A stretch of DNA of 45,887 bases, from positions 1 to 45,887 of the forward strand of contig NZ_AVCH01000063.1 in the NCBI RefSeq assembly GCF_000747075.1, in the 5' to 3' direction. This document shows, piece after piece, positions 8,711 to 17,099 of this stretch (position 1 is its first letter; each line of letters begins with the position of its first letter). This DNA comes from Arenimonas malthae CC-JY-1. GTDB lineage: Bacteria > Pseudomonadota > Gammaproteobacteria > Xanthomonadales > Xanthomonadaceae. The notes under the pieces were generated by a model that searched no databases, was not told the DNA's origin, and saw nothing but the letters and a program-made list of their open reading frames with translations. The position numbers were made by a program, and so were the translations under genes.

Positions 8711-9757
8711 TCACGCTTCGGGCGGGAAGACCACCACGTGGGCCAGGTCGGGGCGAATGCGCACCCGGGCACCGGGTTCGCGCTGCTGGTGGCTGGGGAA
8801 GAGCGCGCTGAGCGTGGTGCCGTCGGCCAGCACCAGGGTGTGCAGCGATTCGGCGCCGCGGAAGGCCACCGCGCGCACTTCGGCTTCCATGCCTTCGCCC
8901 TCGCCGGGCCGCAGGTCGTCGGGGCGGAGCAGCACGCGCACCGCGCTGCCCACCGGATAGTCCAGGCCGCCCGACACCTCGAGGTCGCCCAGCGCGGTGG
9001 CCACGCGGCCCCCCGCGAGCACGCGCGCCGGCAGGAAGCGTCCTTCGCCCACGAACGACGCCACGAAGGGCGTGGCCGGGCGATGGTAGAGCTCGAAGCC
9101 CGGCGCCCACTGCAGCAGGCGGCCGGCTTGCATCACGCCCACGGTGTCGGCGAAAGCGAAGGCTTCTTCCTGGTCGTGGGTGACCAGCAGCGCGGCGATG
9201 CCGAGTTGCCGCAGCAGCGCGCGCAGGTCGTCGCGCAGGCGGCCGCGCAGGTCGGCGTCGAGGCTGGAGAAGGGTTCGTCGAGCAGCAGCAGGTCGGGGC
9301 GCGGCGCCAGCGAACGCGCCAGGGCCACGCGCTGTTGCTGGCCGCCGGAAAGTTCATGCGGATAGCGCGCGGCGAACGCCTCGAGGCCGAGCATCGCCAG
9401 CGTTTCCAGTGCGCGCGCACGGCGTTCGCCGCGCGGCAGGCGGTGCAGGCCGAAGCCCACGTTGTCTTCCACCGTCAGGTGCGGAAACAGCGCCAGGTCC
9501 TGGAACACGAAGCCCAGGCCCCGCCGTTCGGGCGGCAGGCGCAGCGCGTCGGCGCCGCGCAGCCGCAGCTGGCCCGAATCCGGCGCGTGGAAGCCGGCGA
9601 TCGCGCGCAGCAGGGTGGTCTTGCCGCAGCCGCTGGGCCCGAGCAGGCAGCCCAGCTCGCCGGGCCGCAGCGCCAGGCTGAGCGAAACGACGGCCGGCTG
9701 CCCTGCGTGCGAGCAGGACAGCCGGTCGGCTTCGAGCAGCGGCGCCGCGTCGGGCAT
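8711..9757 (-). CDS. ABC transporter ATP-binding protein (FbpC/PotA-like), no partner permease nearby
   Basis: This 348-residue ATPase has all catalytic motifs: Walker A GPSGCGKTT, Q-loop FVFQDLALFPHLT, signature LSGGQQQRVAL, Walker B LLLLDEP, D-loop SSLD and switch THDQEEAF. The last ~110 residues form a TOBE-like regulatory domain (VRVLLRPDDLRPG). This architecture is that of importer ATPases for iron(III), sulfate or polyamines; the substrate cannot be read from it. A longer frame reaches into sodB, but the ATG at 9757 overlaps the sodB stop (TGATG) and gives the normal N-terminus. No permease or binding-protein gene lies in this window. It is probably co-transcribed with sodB. Confidence 0.88.
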   Translation of the reverse strand: MPDAAPLLEADRLSCSHAGQPAVVSLSLALRPGELGCLLGPSGCGKTTLLRAIAGFHAPDSGQLRLRGADALRLPPERRGLGFVFQDLALFPHLTVEDNVGFGLHRLPRGERRARALETLAMLGLEAFAARYPHELSGGQQQRVALARSLAPRPDLLLLDEPFSSLDADLRGRLRDDLRALLRQLGIAALLVTHDQEEAFAFADTVGVMQAGRLLQWAPGFELYHRPATPFVASFVGEGRFLPARVLAGGRVATALGDLEVSGGLDYPVGSAVRVLLRPDDLRPGEGEGMEAEVRAVAFRGAESLHTLVLADGTTLSALFPSHQQREPGARVRIRPDLAHVVVFPPEA

Positions 9758-10335
9758 CAGGCCATCTGGCCGGCGACGAAGTCCCAGTTCACCAGGTTCC
9801 AGAACGACTCGACGTACTTGGCGCGGGCGTTGCGGTAGTCGATGTAGTACGCGTGCTCCCAGACGTCGCAGGTGAGCAGCGGCTTGTCGGCGCCGGTGAG
9901 CGGGGTGGCGGCGTTGGGCGTGCTGACCAGGGCCAGCGAACCGTCCGGGCGCTGCACCAGCCAGGCCCAGCCCGAACCGAAGGTGGTCAGCGCGGTCTGG
10001 GTGAACTGCTCCTTGAACGCCGCGAAGCTGCCGAAGGCCTTGTTGATGGCCTCGGCCAGCGCGCCGGTGGGCTCGCCGCCGCCGTTGGGCTTGAGGCAGT
10101 TCCAGTAGAAGGTGTGGTTCCACACCTGCGCGGCGTTGTTGAACATGCCGCCCTGCGACTTGCGCACGATGGCTTCCAGGTCCAGGGACTCGAACTCGGT
10201 GCCCTTGATCTGGTTGTTGAGGTTGGTGACGTAGGTCTGGTGGTGCTTGCCGTAGTGGAAATCGATGGTCTCGGCCGAGATGTGCGGCTCGAGGGCGGCG
10301 CGGTCGTAGGGCAGGGCGGGCAGTTCGATGGCCAT
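9757..10335 (-). CDS. sodB: Superoxide dismutase, iron type
   Basis: This enzyme dismutates superoxide to oxygen and peroxide in the cytoplasm. The 192-residue product carries the four metal ligands in [19 protein letters not shown] and [13 protein letters not shown]. The active-site Gln sits in NAAQVWNH, the position used by iron enzymes, so SodB is preferred to SodA. The ATG at 10335 follows GGAGAG; the frame is open further upstream to 10434, but that extension is proline/arginine-rich and runs into the divergent grxD promoter region. The stop overlaps the start of the ABC ATPase. Confidence 0.95.
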   Translation of the reverse strand: MAIELPALPYDRAALEPHISAETIDFHYGKHHQTYVTNLNNQIKGTEFESLDLEAIVRKSQGGMFNNAAQVWNHTFYWNCLKPNGGGEPTGALAEAINKAFGSFAAFKEQFTQTALTTFGSGWAWLVQRPDGSLALVSTPNAATPLTGADKPLLTCDVWEHAYYIDYRNARAKYVESFWNLVNWDFVAGQMA

Positions 10336-10386
10336 GGGGCTCTCCTTTCGGGTGGGGTGGGGCGCCGGCGGGCGGCGTCCAAGCCG

Positions 10387-10392
10387 TATAAT
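10387..10392 (+). promoter_or_regulatory. Consensus -10 element upstream of grxD
   Basis: A perfect TATAAT stands 54 nt before the grxD ATG in the divergent sodB-grxD gap. No convincing -35 partner is seen in the G-rich stretch before it. Confidence 0.5.
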
Positions 10393-10445
10393 TCTAGCCC
10401 CAACGCGGCCCTTCCCCCCGGGTCGCCATCGCAACGGAGCTTCAC

Positions 10446-10769
10446 ATGAGCGTCATGGACCGCATCAAGGCCGAGGTCGAAGGCCACCCGATCGTTCTCT
10501 TCATGAAGGGCACGCCGCAGTTCCCGATGTGCGGCTTCTCCAGCCGCGCCGTGCAGGCGCTCAAGGGCGCCGGCGCCACCAGCTTCCACAGTGTCAACGT
10601 GCTCGAGGACCCGGAAGTGCGCGCGAACCTGCCGCGTTATTCCGACTGGCCGACCTTCCCGCAGCTCTTCATCAACGGCGAACTGATCGGCGGCTGCGAC
10701 ATCACCGTCGACCTGCTGCAGAGCGGCGAACTGGCCCGCATGGTGGCCGAGGCGCAGAAGGCCGCATGA
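10446..10769 (+). CDS. grxD: Monothiol glutaredoxin, Grx4 family
   Basis: Grx4-type proteins bind a 2Fe-2S cluster with glutathione and pass it on in iron-sulfur assembly and iron sensing. The 107-residue product has the monothiol site CGFS in [16 protein letters not shown] and the glutathione-binding [22 protein letters not shown] at 10446 follows ACGGAGCTTC. The stop overlaps the downstream SDR start (ATGA), so the two are co-translated. It is divergent from sodB, another iron-linked gene; co-regulation is possible but no Fur box was recognised. Confidence 0.95.
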   Translation: MSVMDRIKAEVEGHPIVLFMKGTPQFPMCGFSSRAVQALKGAGATSFHSVNVLEDPEVRANLPRYSDWPTFPQLFINGELIGGCDITVDLLQSGELARMVAEAQKAA

Positions 10770-11524
10770 GCACCGCGCCGGCGCCGCTGCCCGCGGTCGC
10801 GCCCGACGCGCTGGCCGGCCGGGTGGTGCTGGTCACGGGCGCGCACGGCGGCCTCGGCGCCGAGGCGGCCAAGGCTTGCGCGCGCGCCGGTGCCACGGTG
10901 GTGCTGCTCGGCCGCAAGGTGCCCAAGCTCAACCGCGTTTATGACGCGGTGAAGGCGCTGGGGCCGGAGCCGGCGATCTACCCGCTCGACCTGGCCGGCG
11001 CCGACCCGGCCGACTACGCCGCGCTGGCGGAACGGGTGGCCACCGACCTGGGCGGCCTGCACGGGCTGCTGCACTGTGCCGCGGAATTCAGCGGCCTGGC
11101 CCCGCTCGAGGCCACCGACCCGGAGGCCTTCGTGCGCACCCTGCACGTGAACCTGACGGCGCCCTGGCTGCTGACCCAGGCCTGCCTGCCCTGGATGCGC
11201 CGGCACCAGGACGCCGCCGCGGTCTTCGTCACCGACGACCCGGCCCGCGTGGGCAAGGCCTACTGGGGCGCCTACGGCCTGGCCAAGCAGGGCCTGGCCG
11301 CGCTGGTGCGCCAGCTGAGCGCGGAAACCGATGCCACCCCGGTGCGGGTGTCCGGCCTGGAACCGGGCCCCATGCGCACCGACCTGCGTGCCCGCGCCTA
11401 TGCCGACGAGGCCCAGTTGCGCGTCCCGGCCCCGGCGGCCTATGCCCCCGCCTGCGTGCACCTGCTTTCGCCGGCCGGAGCCGCCAGGCGCGGCCAGGTC
11501 TGGGCGCCCCGGGTGGCGGCGTGA
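10766..11524 (+). CDS. Short-chain dehydrogenase, YciK-like, catalytic Ser replaced
   Basis: The 252-residue product has the SDR cofactor site TGAHGGLG, the LLGRK segment that favours NADP(H), the structural HVNLTAPW and the active-site YGLAK (Tyr170, Lys174). The segment VTDDPARVGKAYWGAYGLAK and the tail MRTDLRARAYADE resemble E. coli YciK. Thirteen residues before Tyr170, where classical SDRs have Ser, there is Asp157, so classical activity is doubtful. Substrate unknown. The start is the ATG at 10766 overlapping the grxD stop; a longer upstream frame runs through grxD and is a shadow. The stop overlaps the start of the MarC-family gene. Confidence 0.85.
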   Translation: MSTAPAPLPAVAPDALAGRVVLVTGAHGGLGAEAAKACARAGATVVLLGRKVPKLNRVYDAVKALGPEPAIYPLDLAGADPADYAALAERVATDLGGLHGLLHCAAEFSGLAPLEATDPEAFVRTLHVNLTAPWLLTQACLPWMRRHQDAAAVFVTDDPARVGKAYWGAYGLAKQGLAALVRQLSAETDATPVRVSGLEPGPMRTDLRARAYADEAQLRVPAPAAYAPACVHLLSPAGAARRGQVWAPRVAA

Positions 11525-12120
11525 CCACGCTCTCGGCAGCCCTGCTGCTGTTCCTCATCCTGGACCCGCTGGGCAACATCCCGGTCTTCCTGGGCCTGCT
11601 CAAGCCGCTGCCGGCTGCGCGCCGGCGGGTGGTGCTGGCCCGGGAGCTGCTGATCGCCCTGGTGGTGCTGTTCGCCTTCCTCTGGGGCGGCAAGTACGTG
11701 CTCGAGGCCATGCACCTGCGCCAGGAGTCGGTGTCCATCGCCGGCGGCATCGTGCTGTTCCTGATCGGCCTGAAGATGATCTTCCCCAGCGCCGAGGGCA
11801 TGTTCGGCGAAGTCCCGGACGGGGAGCCCTTCATCGTGCCCATGGCCATCCCGCTGGTGGCCGGCCCCTCGGGCATGGCCGCCGTGATGCTGCTGGCGGC
11901 CCAGGAGCCCGACCGGATGGGCGACTGGAGCCTGGCCCTGACCCTGGCCTGGCTGGGTACGGCCGCCCTGCTGTTTTCGGCCACCTACCTCTACAAGGTG
12001 CTGGGCATGCGGGTCCTGACCGCCGTGGAGCGGCTGATGGGCATGCTGCTGGTGGCCATTTCGGTGCAGATGCTCCTGGACGGGGTCGCGGCCTACCTGC
12101 GGGCCGGCCTGGCCGGGTGA
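11521..12120 (+). CDS. MarC/YhgN family inner-membrane protein
   Basis: This is a 199-residue integral membrane protein of the MarC (UPF0056) family, with about six membrane segments and the typical LDPLGNIPVFLGLLK near the N-terminus and MAIPLVAGPSGMAAVMLL in the middle. The function of the family is not established; an early link to multiple antibiotic resistance was not supported. The start is GTG at 11521, overlapping the SDR stop, so grxD, the SDR gene and this gene form a coupled chain. No terminator hairpin is seen in the first 50 nt after the stop. Confidence 0.88.
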   Translation: MTTLSAALLLFLILDPLGNIPVFLGLLKPLPAARRRVVLARELLIALVVLFAFLWGGKYVLEAMHLRQESVSIAGGIVLFLIGLKMIFPSAEGMFGEVPDGEPFIVPMAIPLVAGPSGMAAVMLLAAQEPDRMGDWSLALTLAWLGTAALLFSATYLYKVLGMRVLTAVERLMGMLLVAISVQMLLDGVAAYLRAGLAG

Positions 12121-12145
12121 CCCCCGCCATCGCGCCGTCACCTGA

Positions 12146-12175
12146 ATGACATGTAAGCCGGTTAGCGTGTTAAAC
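12146..12175 (+). promoter_or_regulatory. Candidate promoter of the TonB-dependent receptor gene
   Basis: ATGACA (12146-12151) and TTAAAC (12170-12175) are 18 nt apart. They lie in an AT-richer patch and would give a leader of about 130 nt. Inference from hexamer match only. Confidence 0.4.
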
Positions 12176-12234
12176 TCTTGTTATTGCTAAGGGGCCCAGG
12201 GGACACCCTCCCGGCAATTCATCAAGGAATAGCC

Positions 12235-12254
12235 GTGCCTGGCCCGTCAGGCAC
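12235..12254 (+). promoter_or_regulatory. Leader hairpin 1 before the receptor gene
   Basis: GTGCCTG (12235-12241) and CAGGCAC (12248-12254) form a 7-bp stem with a 6-nt loop, immediately 5' of the terminator hairpin. Confidence 0.6.
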
Positions 12255-12294
12255 CGCGGCGGGACGCCGCAGTCTTTTTTTTCGCCACTCCTAA
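12235..12294 (+). CDS. Possible upstream ORF (19 codons) in the receptor leader
   Basis: A GTG at 12235 is preceded by AAGGAA at 5 nt spacing and opens 19 codons ending with TAA at 12292. The reading frame covers both hairpins of the leader, including the terminator and its T run, and stops 17 nt before the receptor ATG. If translated, ribosomes would disrupt the terminator. The product (starting MPGPSGTAAG) resembles nothing I know. The ORF could be chance. Confidence 0.3.
   Translation: MPGPSGTAAGRRSLFFRHS
12256..12282 (+). terminator. Intrinsic terminator inside the receptor 5' leader
   Basis: GCGGCG (12256-12261), loop GGA, CGCCGC (12265-12270), then AGTC and eight T. It ends 29 nt before the receptor ATG, too close for another promoter with a leader, so transcription of the receptor must read through it. 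It could be an attenuator, or the end of a small RNA of about 100 nt. Confidence 0.7.
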
Positions 12295-12311
12295 AATCAG
12301 GGTTAACCACC

Positions 12312-15300
12312 ATGACCAATCGCAACCGGGTTCGGCTTTCGCAGCTCTCCCTCGGCCTCGCCATCGCGCTCGCGGCGGCTCCGGCTTTCGCGCAGAACAC
12401 CACCGCCGCCGTCGGCGGTCGCATCGTCGGCACCGACGAGCAGCCGGTGGCCGGCGCCCAGGTGACCATCGTCCACACCCCGTCGGGCACCGTCAGCAAC
12501 GCCATGACCGGCGCCGACGGCCGCTACTCCGCGCGCGGCCTGCGCGTCGGCGGTCCCTACACGATCACCATCGTGAAGGACGGCGTTTCCGAGGTCCGCG
12601 AGGGCGTGTACCTGCAGCTGGCTGAAACCACCGCCATCGACGCCACCCTGGGCGAAGACGTGGCCACCCTGGCCGCCGTCGAAGTGACCGGCTCGGCCGT
12701 GATGTCGGAAGTGTTCGCCGCCGACAAGATGGGCACCGGCACCAACGTCAACCGCGGCCAGATCGAGGCGCTGCCCTCGGCCAACCGCAACATCCAGGAC
12801 TACATCCGCCTGGATCCGCGCATCGCCCAGACCAGCAAGGCCGACGGCGCGATCTCGGCCGGTGGCCAGAACACCCGCTACAACCTGATCAAGATCGACG
12901 GCGTCAGCAGCTCCGACCCGTTCGGCCTGGAGTCGAACAACCTGCCGACCGAGCGCCAGCCGGTCTCGATCGACGCGATCGAAGAAATCAACATCGACCT
13001 CGCCAACTACGACACCACCATCTCCGGCGGCACCGGCGCGGTCGTGAACGCGGTCACCAAGTCGGGCACCAACGAGTTCCACGGCTCGCTGTACTACACC
13101 CTGCGCGACGGTGACTGGGTCCGTGAAGACCTGAACGGCGTGAAGTTCAACGGCTTCGAGTCCGAGGACACCTACGGCGGCACCTTCGGTGGCCCGCTGG
13201 TCAAGGACCGCCTGTTCTTCTTCGTGAACTACGAGAACTACGTGCGTACCGCGCCGGCCACCGGCTTCGGCGCCACCCCGTACGGTTCGGGCCAGATCAC
13301 CGACGCCAACATCGCCGCCGTGCAGGCCGCGGCCGCGGCCTACGGCTTCGACGCCGGCGGCATCGAGGGCCTGAACGCCGACACCGAGATCGAGGAATAC
13401 GCGGTCAAGCTCGACTGGAACATCACCGACGCCCACCGCGCCGCGCTGCGCTACAGCTTCCTCGAGCAGGGCGTGCTGCGCTTCCCGCAGGTGGACAACA
13501 ACTCCATCTCGCTCGACACCTTCTGGTACAACTACGCGAAGGAATTCGAGTCGACCGTGTTCGAGCTGTTCAGCGACTGGACCGACAGCTTCTCGACCGA
13601 GTTCAAGGTGTCCCGCCGTGACTACGTCGCCGTGCGCGAGACCAACTCGAACCTGCCCCAGATCGAAATCCGCGGCTTCGGCACCGGCAACAACTCGATC
13701 TACATCGGCACCGAGCAGAACAGCCACGTCAACCTGATCGACACCGAGCAGACCTCGATGTTCCTGGCCGGCAACCTCTTCGTGGGCGACCACGAGATGA
13801 AGTTCGGCGCGGACTACGAGAAGAACGACATCATCAACTTCTACGGCCGCGACCTGAACGGTACCTACCAGTTCAACAACCTGGCCGACTTCATCGCCGG
13901 CAACCCGGCCACCTACGTCGTGCGCGCCCCGCGCCCGAACGGTGGTACCTATGCCGACATCCCGGCGGCCTACACCCAGAGCAACACGGGCCTGTTCATC
14001 CAGGACACCTGGTCGGTCAACTACAACCTGACCCTGATGTTCGGCCTGCGTTACGACGCCCCGGACTTCGACGAGCAGAAGCTGTACAACGAGTACGTCT
14101 CGAACATCTACGGCTACGACAACTCCAACACCGTCGACGTCTCGATCCTGCAGCCGCGCGTCGGCTTCAACTACACCTTCGACTCCGAGCGCCCGACCCA
14201 GGTCCGCGGCGGCCTCGGCCTGTTCCAGGGCGCCTCGCCGAACGTCTGGCTGGCCGGCGCCTACCAGAACACCGGCCTGAACTACGTGCAGTACGAAGAG
14301 CGCAACGGCGGCAACTTCGAGCCGGGCGTTCCCCCGTACATCCCGGCCACCGGCCTGAACCCGGCCTGCTTCCCGGTTCCGACCCTGTCGAACTGCCCGC
14401 GCCAGAACGTCGACATCATCGCGCCTGACTTCGCGCTGCCGTCGGTGTGGAAGGCCAACATCGCGTTCGACCACGAACTGCCGTGGCACGGCATCGTGTT
14501 CAGCGCCGAGGCCCTGGTCACCAACGTCAAGGACGGCCTGTTCATCCAGCGCCTCGATCCGTTCAACGCCAATGGCGACGGCGTCACCGCCATCGGTCCG
14601 GACGGCCGCGAGCTGTTCTGGAACGCCAACGGCCTGAACCCGGACCGTCGCGGCAACTTCGGCATCTCCAACGGCACCAACGGCGCCTTCAACCGCGCCC
14701 TGCGCCCGAACGGCGTCGGCGACGTGTTCCTGATCAGCAACACCGACAAGGGCGAGAGCACCCAGCTGACCTTCGGCCTCGACAAGCCGCTGGTCGACAC
14801 CTGGGGTTGGAGCCTGTACTACACCTACACCGAGGCGACCGAAGTCAGCCCGATGACCAGCTCGACCAACTCGTCGAACTGGGGTGGCACGCTGATCGGC
14901 TCGATGAACGAGGACGTGGCCTATGACTCGCGCTACGCGATCAAGGACCGCATCACCGGCACGGTGAGCTGGCGCCACAACTTCTTCGAGAACTACGAGA
15001 CCCGCGTCTCCATGTTCTACGAAGGCCGCTCGGGCCGTCCGTTCAGCTACATCTTCCGCAACGACGCCAACGGCGACAACGGTGGCTTCAATGACCTGTT
15101 CTACGTGCCGAACGGCCCGGGCGACGTGGTCTTCACCGGCGGCGCGGCGATGGAAGCCTCGTTCTTCGCGTGGCTCGAGCAGAACCCGGAGCTGATGGCC
15201 TACCAGGGCCAGATCGCCCCGGCCAACGCCTTCCGCACCGAGTGGGTGAACAGCTTCGACGTTCGCATCACCCAGGAGCTGCCGGGCTTCGCCAAGGGCC

Positions 15301-15587
15301 ACAAGTCGGTCCTGGCCCTCGACATCATGAACATCGGCAACCTCCTGAATAAGGAGTGGGGCCTGATCGAGGACTACGGCTTCAACTCGACCCAGCAGCT
15401 GGCCAACTACGCCGGCATCTGCGGCCCGACCACCGTGTTGGCCGCCTGCGCGGGCAACGAGGGTCGTTACGTGTACCACTGGACTGGCCCGGGCACCGGC
15501 GCGCAGATCCAGGAGAACAACAACGACAAGGGCAACACCGCGGTCTCGCGCTGGTCGGTCATGCTGAGCTTCAAGTACCAGTTCTGA
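12312..15587 (+). CDS. TonB-dependent receptor, Oar-like, with carboxypeptidase-regulatory-like domain
   Basis: This is a 1091-residue outer-membrane protein. It has a signal peptide (cleavage after APAFA, before QNTT) and a carboxypeptidase-regulatory-like beta-sandwich (about residues 32-105: GGRIVGTDEQPVAGAQVTI, TGADGRYSARGL). A plug domain follows (about 125-260: NIQDYIRLDPRIAQ, YNLIKIDGVSS, GTGAVVNAVTKSGTNEFHGS), then a long beta-barrel ending in the outer-membrane signature SFKYQF. This layout is that of Oar-type receptors of Xanthomonadales and myxobacteria, often linked to uptake of large substrates; the substrate here is unknown. No transporter or degradative genes are adjacent. A strong terminator follows. 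The antisense frame is open for over 3 kb but is a codon-bias shadow. Confidence 0.93.
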   Translation: MTNRNRVRLSQLSLGLAIALAAAPAFAQNTTAAVGGRIVGTDEQPVAGAQVTIVHTPSGTVSNAMTGADGRYSARGLRVGGPYTITIVKDGVSEVREGVYLQLAETTAIDATLGEDVATLAAVEVTGSAVMSEVFAADKMGTGTNVNRGQIEALPSANRNIQDYIRLDPRIAQTSKADGAISAGGQNTRYNLIKIDGVSSSDPFGLESNNLPTERQPVSIDAIEEINIDLANYDTTISGGTGAVVNAVTKSGTNEFHGSLYYTLRDGDWVREDLNGVKFNGFESEDTYGGTFGGPLVKDRLFFFVNYENYVRTAPATGFGATPYGSGQITDANIAAVQAAAAAYGFDAGGIEGLNADTEIEEYAVKLDWNITDAHRAALRYSFLEQGVLRFPQVDNNSISLDTFWYNYAKEFESTVFELFSDWTDSFSTEFKVSRRDYVAVRETNSNLPQIEIRGFGTGNNSIYIGTEQNSHVNLIDTEQTSMFLAGNLFVGDHEMKFGADYEKNDIINFYGRDLNGTYQFNNLADFIAGNPATYVVRAPRPNGGTYADIPAAYTQSNTGLFIQDTWSVNYNLTLMFGLRYDAPDFDEQKLYNEYVSNIYGYDNSNTVDVSILQPRVGFNYTFDSERPTQVRGGLGLFQGASPNVWLAGAYQNTGLNYVQYEERNGGNFEPGVPPYIPATGLNPACFPVPTLSNCPRQNVDIIAPDFALPSVWKANIAFDHELPWHGIVFSAEALVTNVKDGLFIQRLDPFNANGDGVTAIGPDGRELFWNANGLNPDRRGNFGISNGTNGAFNRALRPNGVGDVFLISNTDKGESTQLTFGLDKPLVDTWGWSLYYTYTEATEVSPMTSSTNSSNWGGTLIGSMNEDVAYDSRYAIKDRITGTVSWRHNFFENYETRVSMFYEGRSGRPFSYIFRNDANGDNGGFNDLFYVPNGPGDVVFTGGAAMEASFFAWLEQNPELMAYQGQIAPANAFRTEWVNSFDVRITQELPGFAKGHKSVLALDIMNIGNLLNKEWGLIEDYGFNSTQQLANYAGICGPTTVLAACAGNEGRYVYHWTGPGTGAQIQENNNDKGNTAVSRWSVMLSFKYQF

Positions 15588-15610
15588 TCGAAGCGCCTTG
15601 AGTCACCTGG

Positions 15611-15645
15611 ACGGCCGGCGGGAAACCGCCGGCCGTTTCTTTTTC
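15611..15645 (+). terminator. Intrinsic terminator after the receptor gene
   Basis: ACGGCCGGCGG (15611-15621), GAAA tetraloop and CCGCCGGCCGT (15626-15636) form an 11-bp stem, followed by TTCTTTTTC. Confidence 0.95.
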
Positions 15646-15705
15646 GCGACCCGGGCGGTGCTAGAGTTCCGGGTCCGGCAACGACAGACAGAAAAAGCAG
15701 AAAAG

Positions 15706-17091
15706 ATGAGCGAGACCCCCAAGGCTTCGGCCACCGTGAACGCCCGCATCTCCCCGCGCGGCGGCCTGGACATCCTTTCCCGCGACGAGGTGGCCCGCCT
15801 CGCCGACGCTTCCACCGGCGGCCAGCGCGACCTGCTTCGCCGCTGCGCGCTCGCGGTGCTCACCAGCGGCAGCGATTCCGACGACCCGCGCGCGGCCGCC
15901 CAGCGCTACGCCGACTTCGACATCGAGGTGCACCAGCAGGACCGCGGCATCAAGATCGAGCTGAGGAACGCGCCGGGCGAAGCCTTCGTCGAGGGCGAGA
16001 TCATCCGCGGCATCGCCGAGAACCTGTTCGCGGTGGTGCGCGACATCGTCTACAACGCCAACGAGGTGTCCGGCAGCGGCCGCATCGACCTCAACACCGG
16101 GCCGGGCATGACCGAGGCGGTGTTCGAGATCCTGCGCAACGCGCGGGTGATGAAGAGCTACCAGGAGCCGAACCTGGTGGTGTGCTGGGGCGGCCACTCG
16201 ATCAACCGCGAGGAATACCTGTACACCAAGAAGGTGGGCTACGAGCTGGGCCTGCGCGGCCTCGACATCTGCACCGGCTGCGGCCCGGGCGCCATGAAGG
16301 GCCCGATGAAGGGCGCCACCATCGCCCACGCCAAGCAGCGGCACTGGAAGCCGCGCTACATCGGCATCACCGAGCCGGGCATCATCGCGGCCGAGTCGCC
16401 GAACCCGATCGTCAACCACCTGGTGATCATGCCGGACATCGAAAAGCGCCTGGAGGCCTTCGTGCGCCTGGGCCACGGCATCATCGTGTTCCCGGGTGGC
16501 GTCGGGACGGCCGAGGAAATCCTGTACATGCTGGGCCTGCTGCTGCACCCGGCCAACCAGGACCTGCCGTTCCCGCTGATCCTCACCGGCCCCAAGGCCT
16601 CGGCGGCCTACTTCGAGCAGATCGACCAGTTCCTGCAGCTCACCCTGGGCGAGCAGGGCCGCAGCCGCTACCGCATCATCGTCGACGACCCGGCGGCGGT
16701 GGCCAAGGAAATGCGCGCCGGCCTGAAGAAGGTGCGCGAGCACCGCCTGGGCGAGCATGACGCCTTCTTCTTCAACTGGTCGCTGACCATTCCCTTCGAA
16801 TTCCAGCAGCCGTTCGCGCCGACCCACCGCGCCATGGCCGAACTCAACCTGCGCCGCGACCAGCCCCTGCACCTGCTGGCCGCCGACCTGCGCCGCGCCT
16901 TCTCGGGCATCGTCGCCGGCAACGTGAAGGAAGAGGGCATGCGGGAAATCGAAAAACACGGCCCGTTCCGCATCGACGGCGACCGGGACATCATGCGGGC
17001 GCTCGATGCCCTGCTGCGCGCCTTCGTCGAGCAGCGGCGCATGAAGATCGCCGGCACCTACGAACCCTGCTACCAGGTCGTCGGCGACTGA
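15706..17091 (+). CDS. ppnN: Pyrimidine/purine nucleotide 5'-monophosphate nucleosidase
   Basis: PpnN (YgdH) hydrolyses nucleoside monophosphates to base plus ribose 5-phosphate and is a target of (p)ppGpp in E. coli. The 461-residue product contains a LOG/Rossmann core with GCGPGAMKGPMKGA and the signature PGGVGTAEEILYMLGLLL, flanked by N-terminal DUF4478-like and C-terminal DUF3412-like regions (HGPFRIDGDRDIMRALDALL), as in the full-length family. The frame is open 36 codons upstream through the receptor terminator; the ATG at 15706 after AGCAGAAAAG gives the family N-terminus. It converges on the histidine kinase gene with 8 nt between stops. Confidence 0.92.
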   Translation: MSETPKASATVNARISPRGGLDILSRDEVARLADASTGGQRDLLRRCALAVLTSGSDSDDPRAAAQRYADFDIEVHQQDRGIKIELRNAPGEAFVEGEIIRGIAENLFAVVRDIVYNANEVSGSGRIDLNTGPGMTEAVFEILRNARVMKSYQEPNLVVCWGGHSINREEYLYTKKVGYELGLRGLDICTGCGPGAMKGPMKGATIAHAKQRHWKPRYIGITEPGIIAAESPNPIVNHLVIMPDIEKRLEAFVRLGHGIIVFPGGVGTAEEILYMLGLLLHPANQDLPFPLILTGPKASAAYFEQIDQFLQLTLGEQGRSRYRIIVDDPAAVAKEMRAGLKKVREHRLGEHDAFFFNWSLTIPFEFQQPFAPTHRAMAELNLRRDQPLHLLAADLRRAFSGIVAGNVKEEGMREIEKHGPFRIDGDRDIMRALDALLRAFVEQRRMKIAGTYEPCYQVVGD

Positions 17092-17099
17092 AGCCGCCC

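Noticed and set aside
10336-10445. A Fur box in the sodB-grxD divergent region
   Set aside because: I searched for the GATAATGAT-type inverted repeat and found none; only the TATAAT for grxD is clear.
12146-12190. A 14-codon ORF starting ATG at 12146 with three cysteines (MTCKPVSVLNSCYC) as a possible leader peptide
   Set aside because: It overlaps the candidate promoter itself, so it would not be on the transcript, and it has no ribosome site. The downstream GTG ORF at 12235 is the better candidate.
12303-15479. A 1058-codon open frame on the minus strand over the TonB-dependent receptor gene
   Set aside because: The receptor on the plus strand has clear domain motifs. The antisense frame encodes a low-complexity product rich in Val, Gly, Arg and His, caused by the GC-rich codon use of the real gene.
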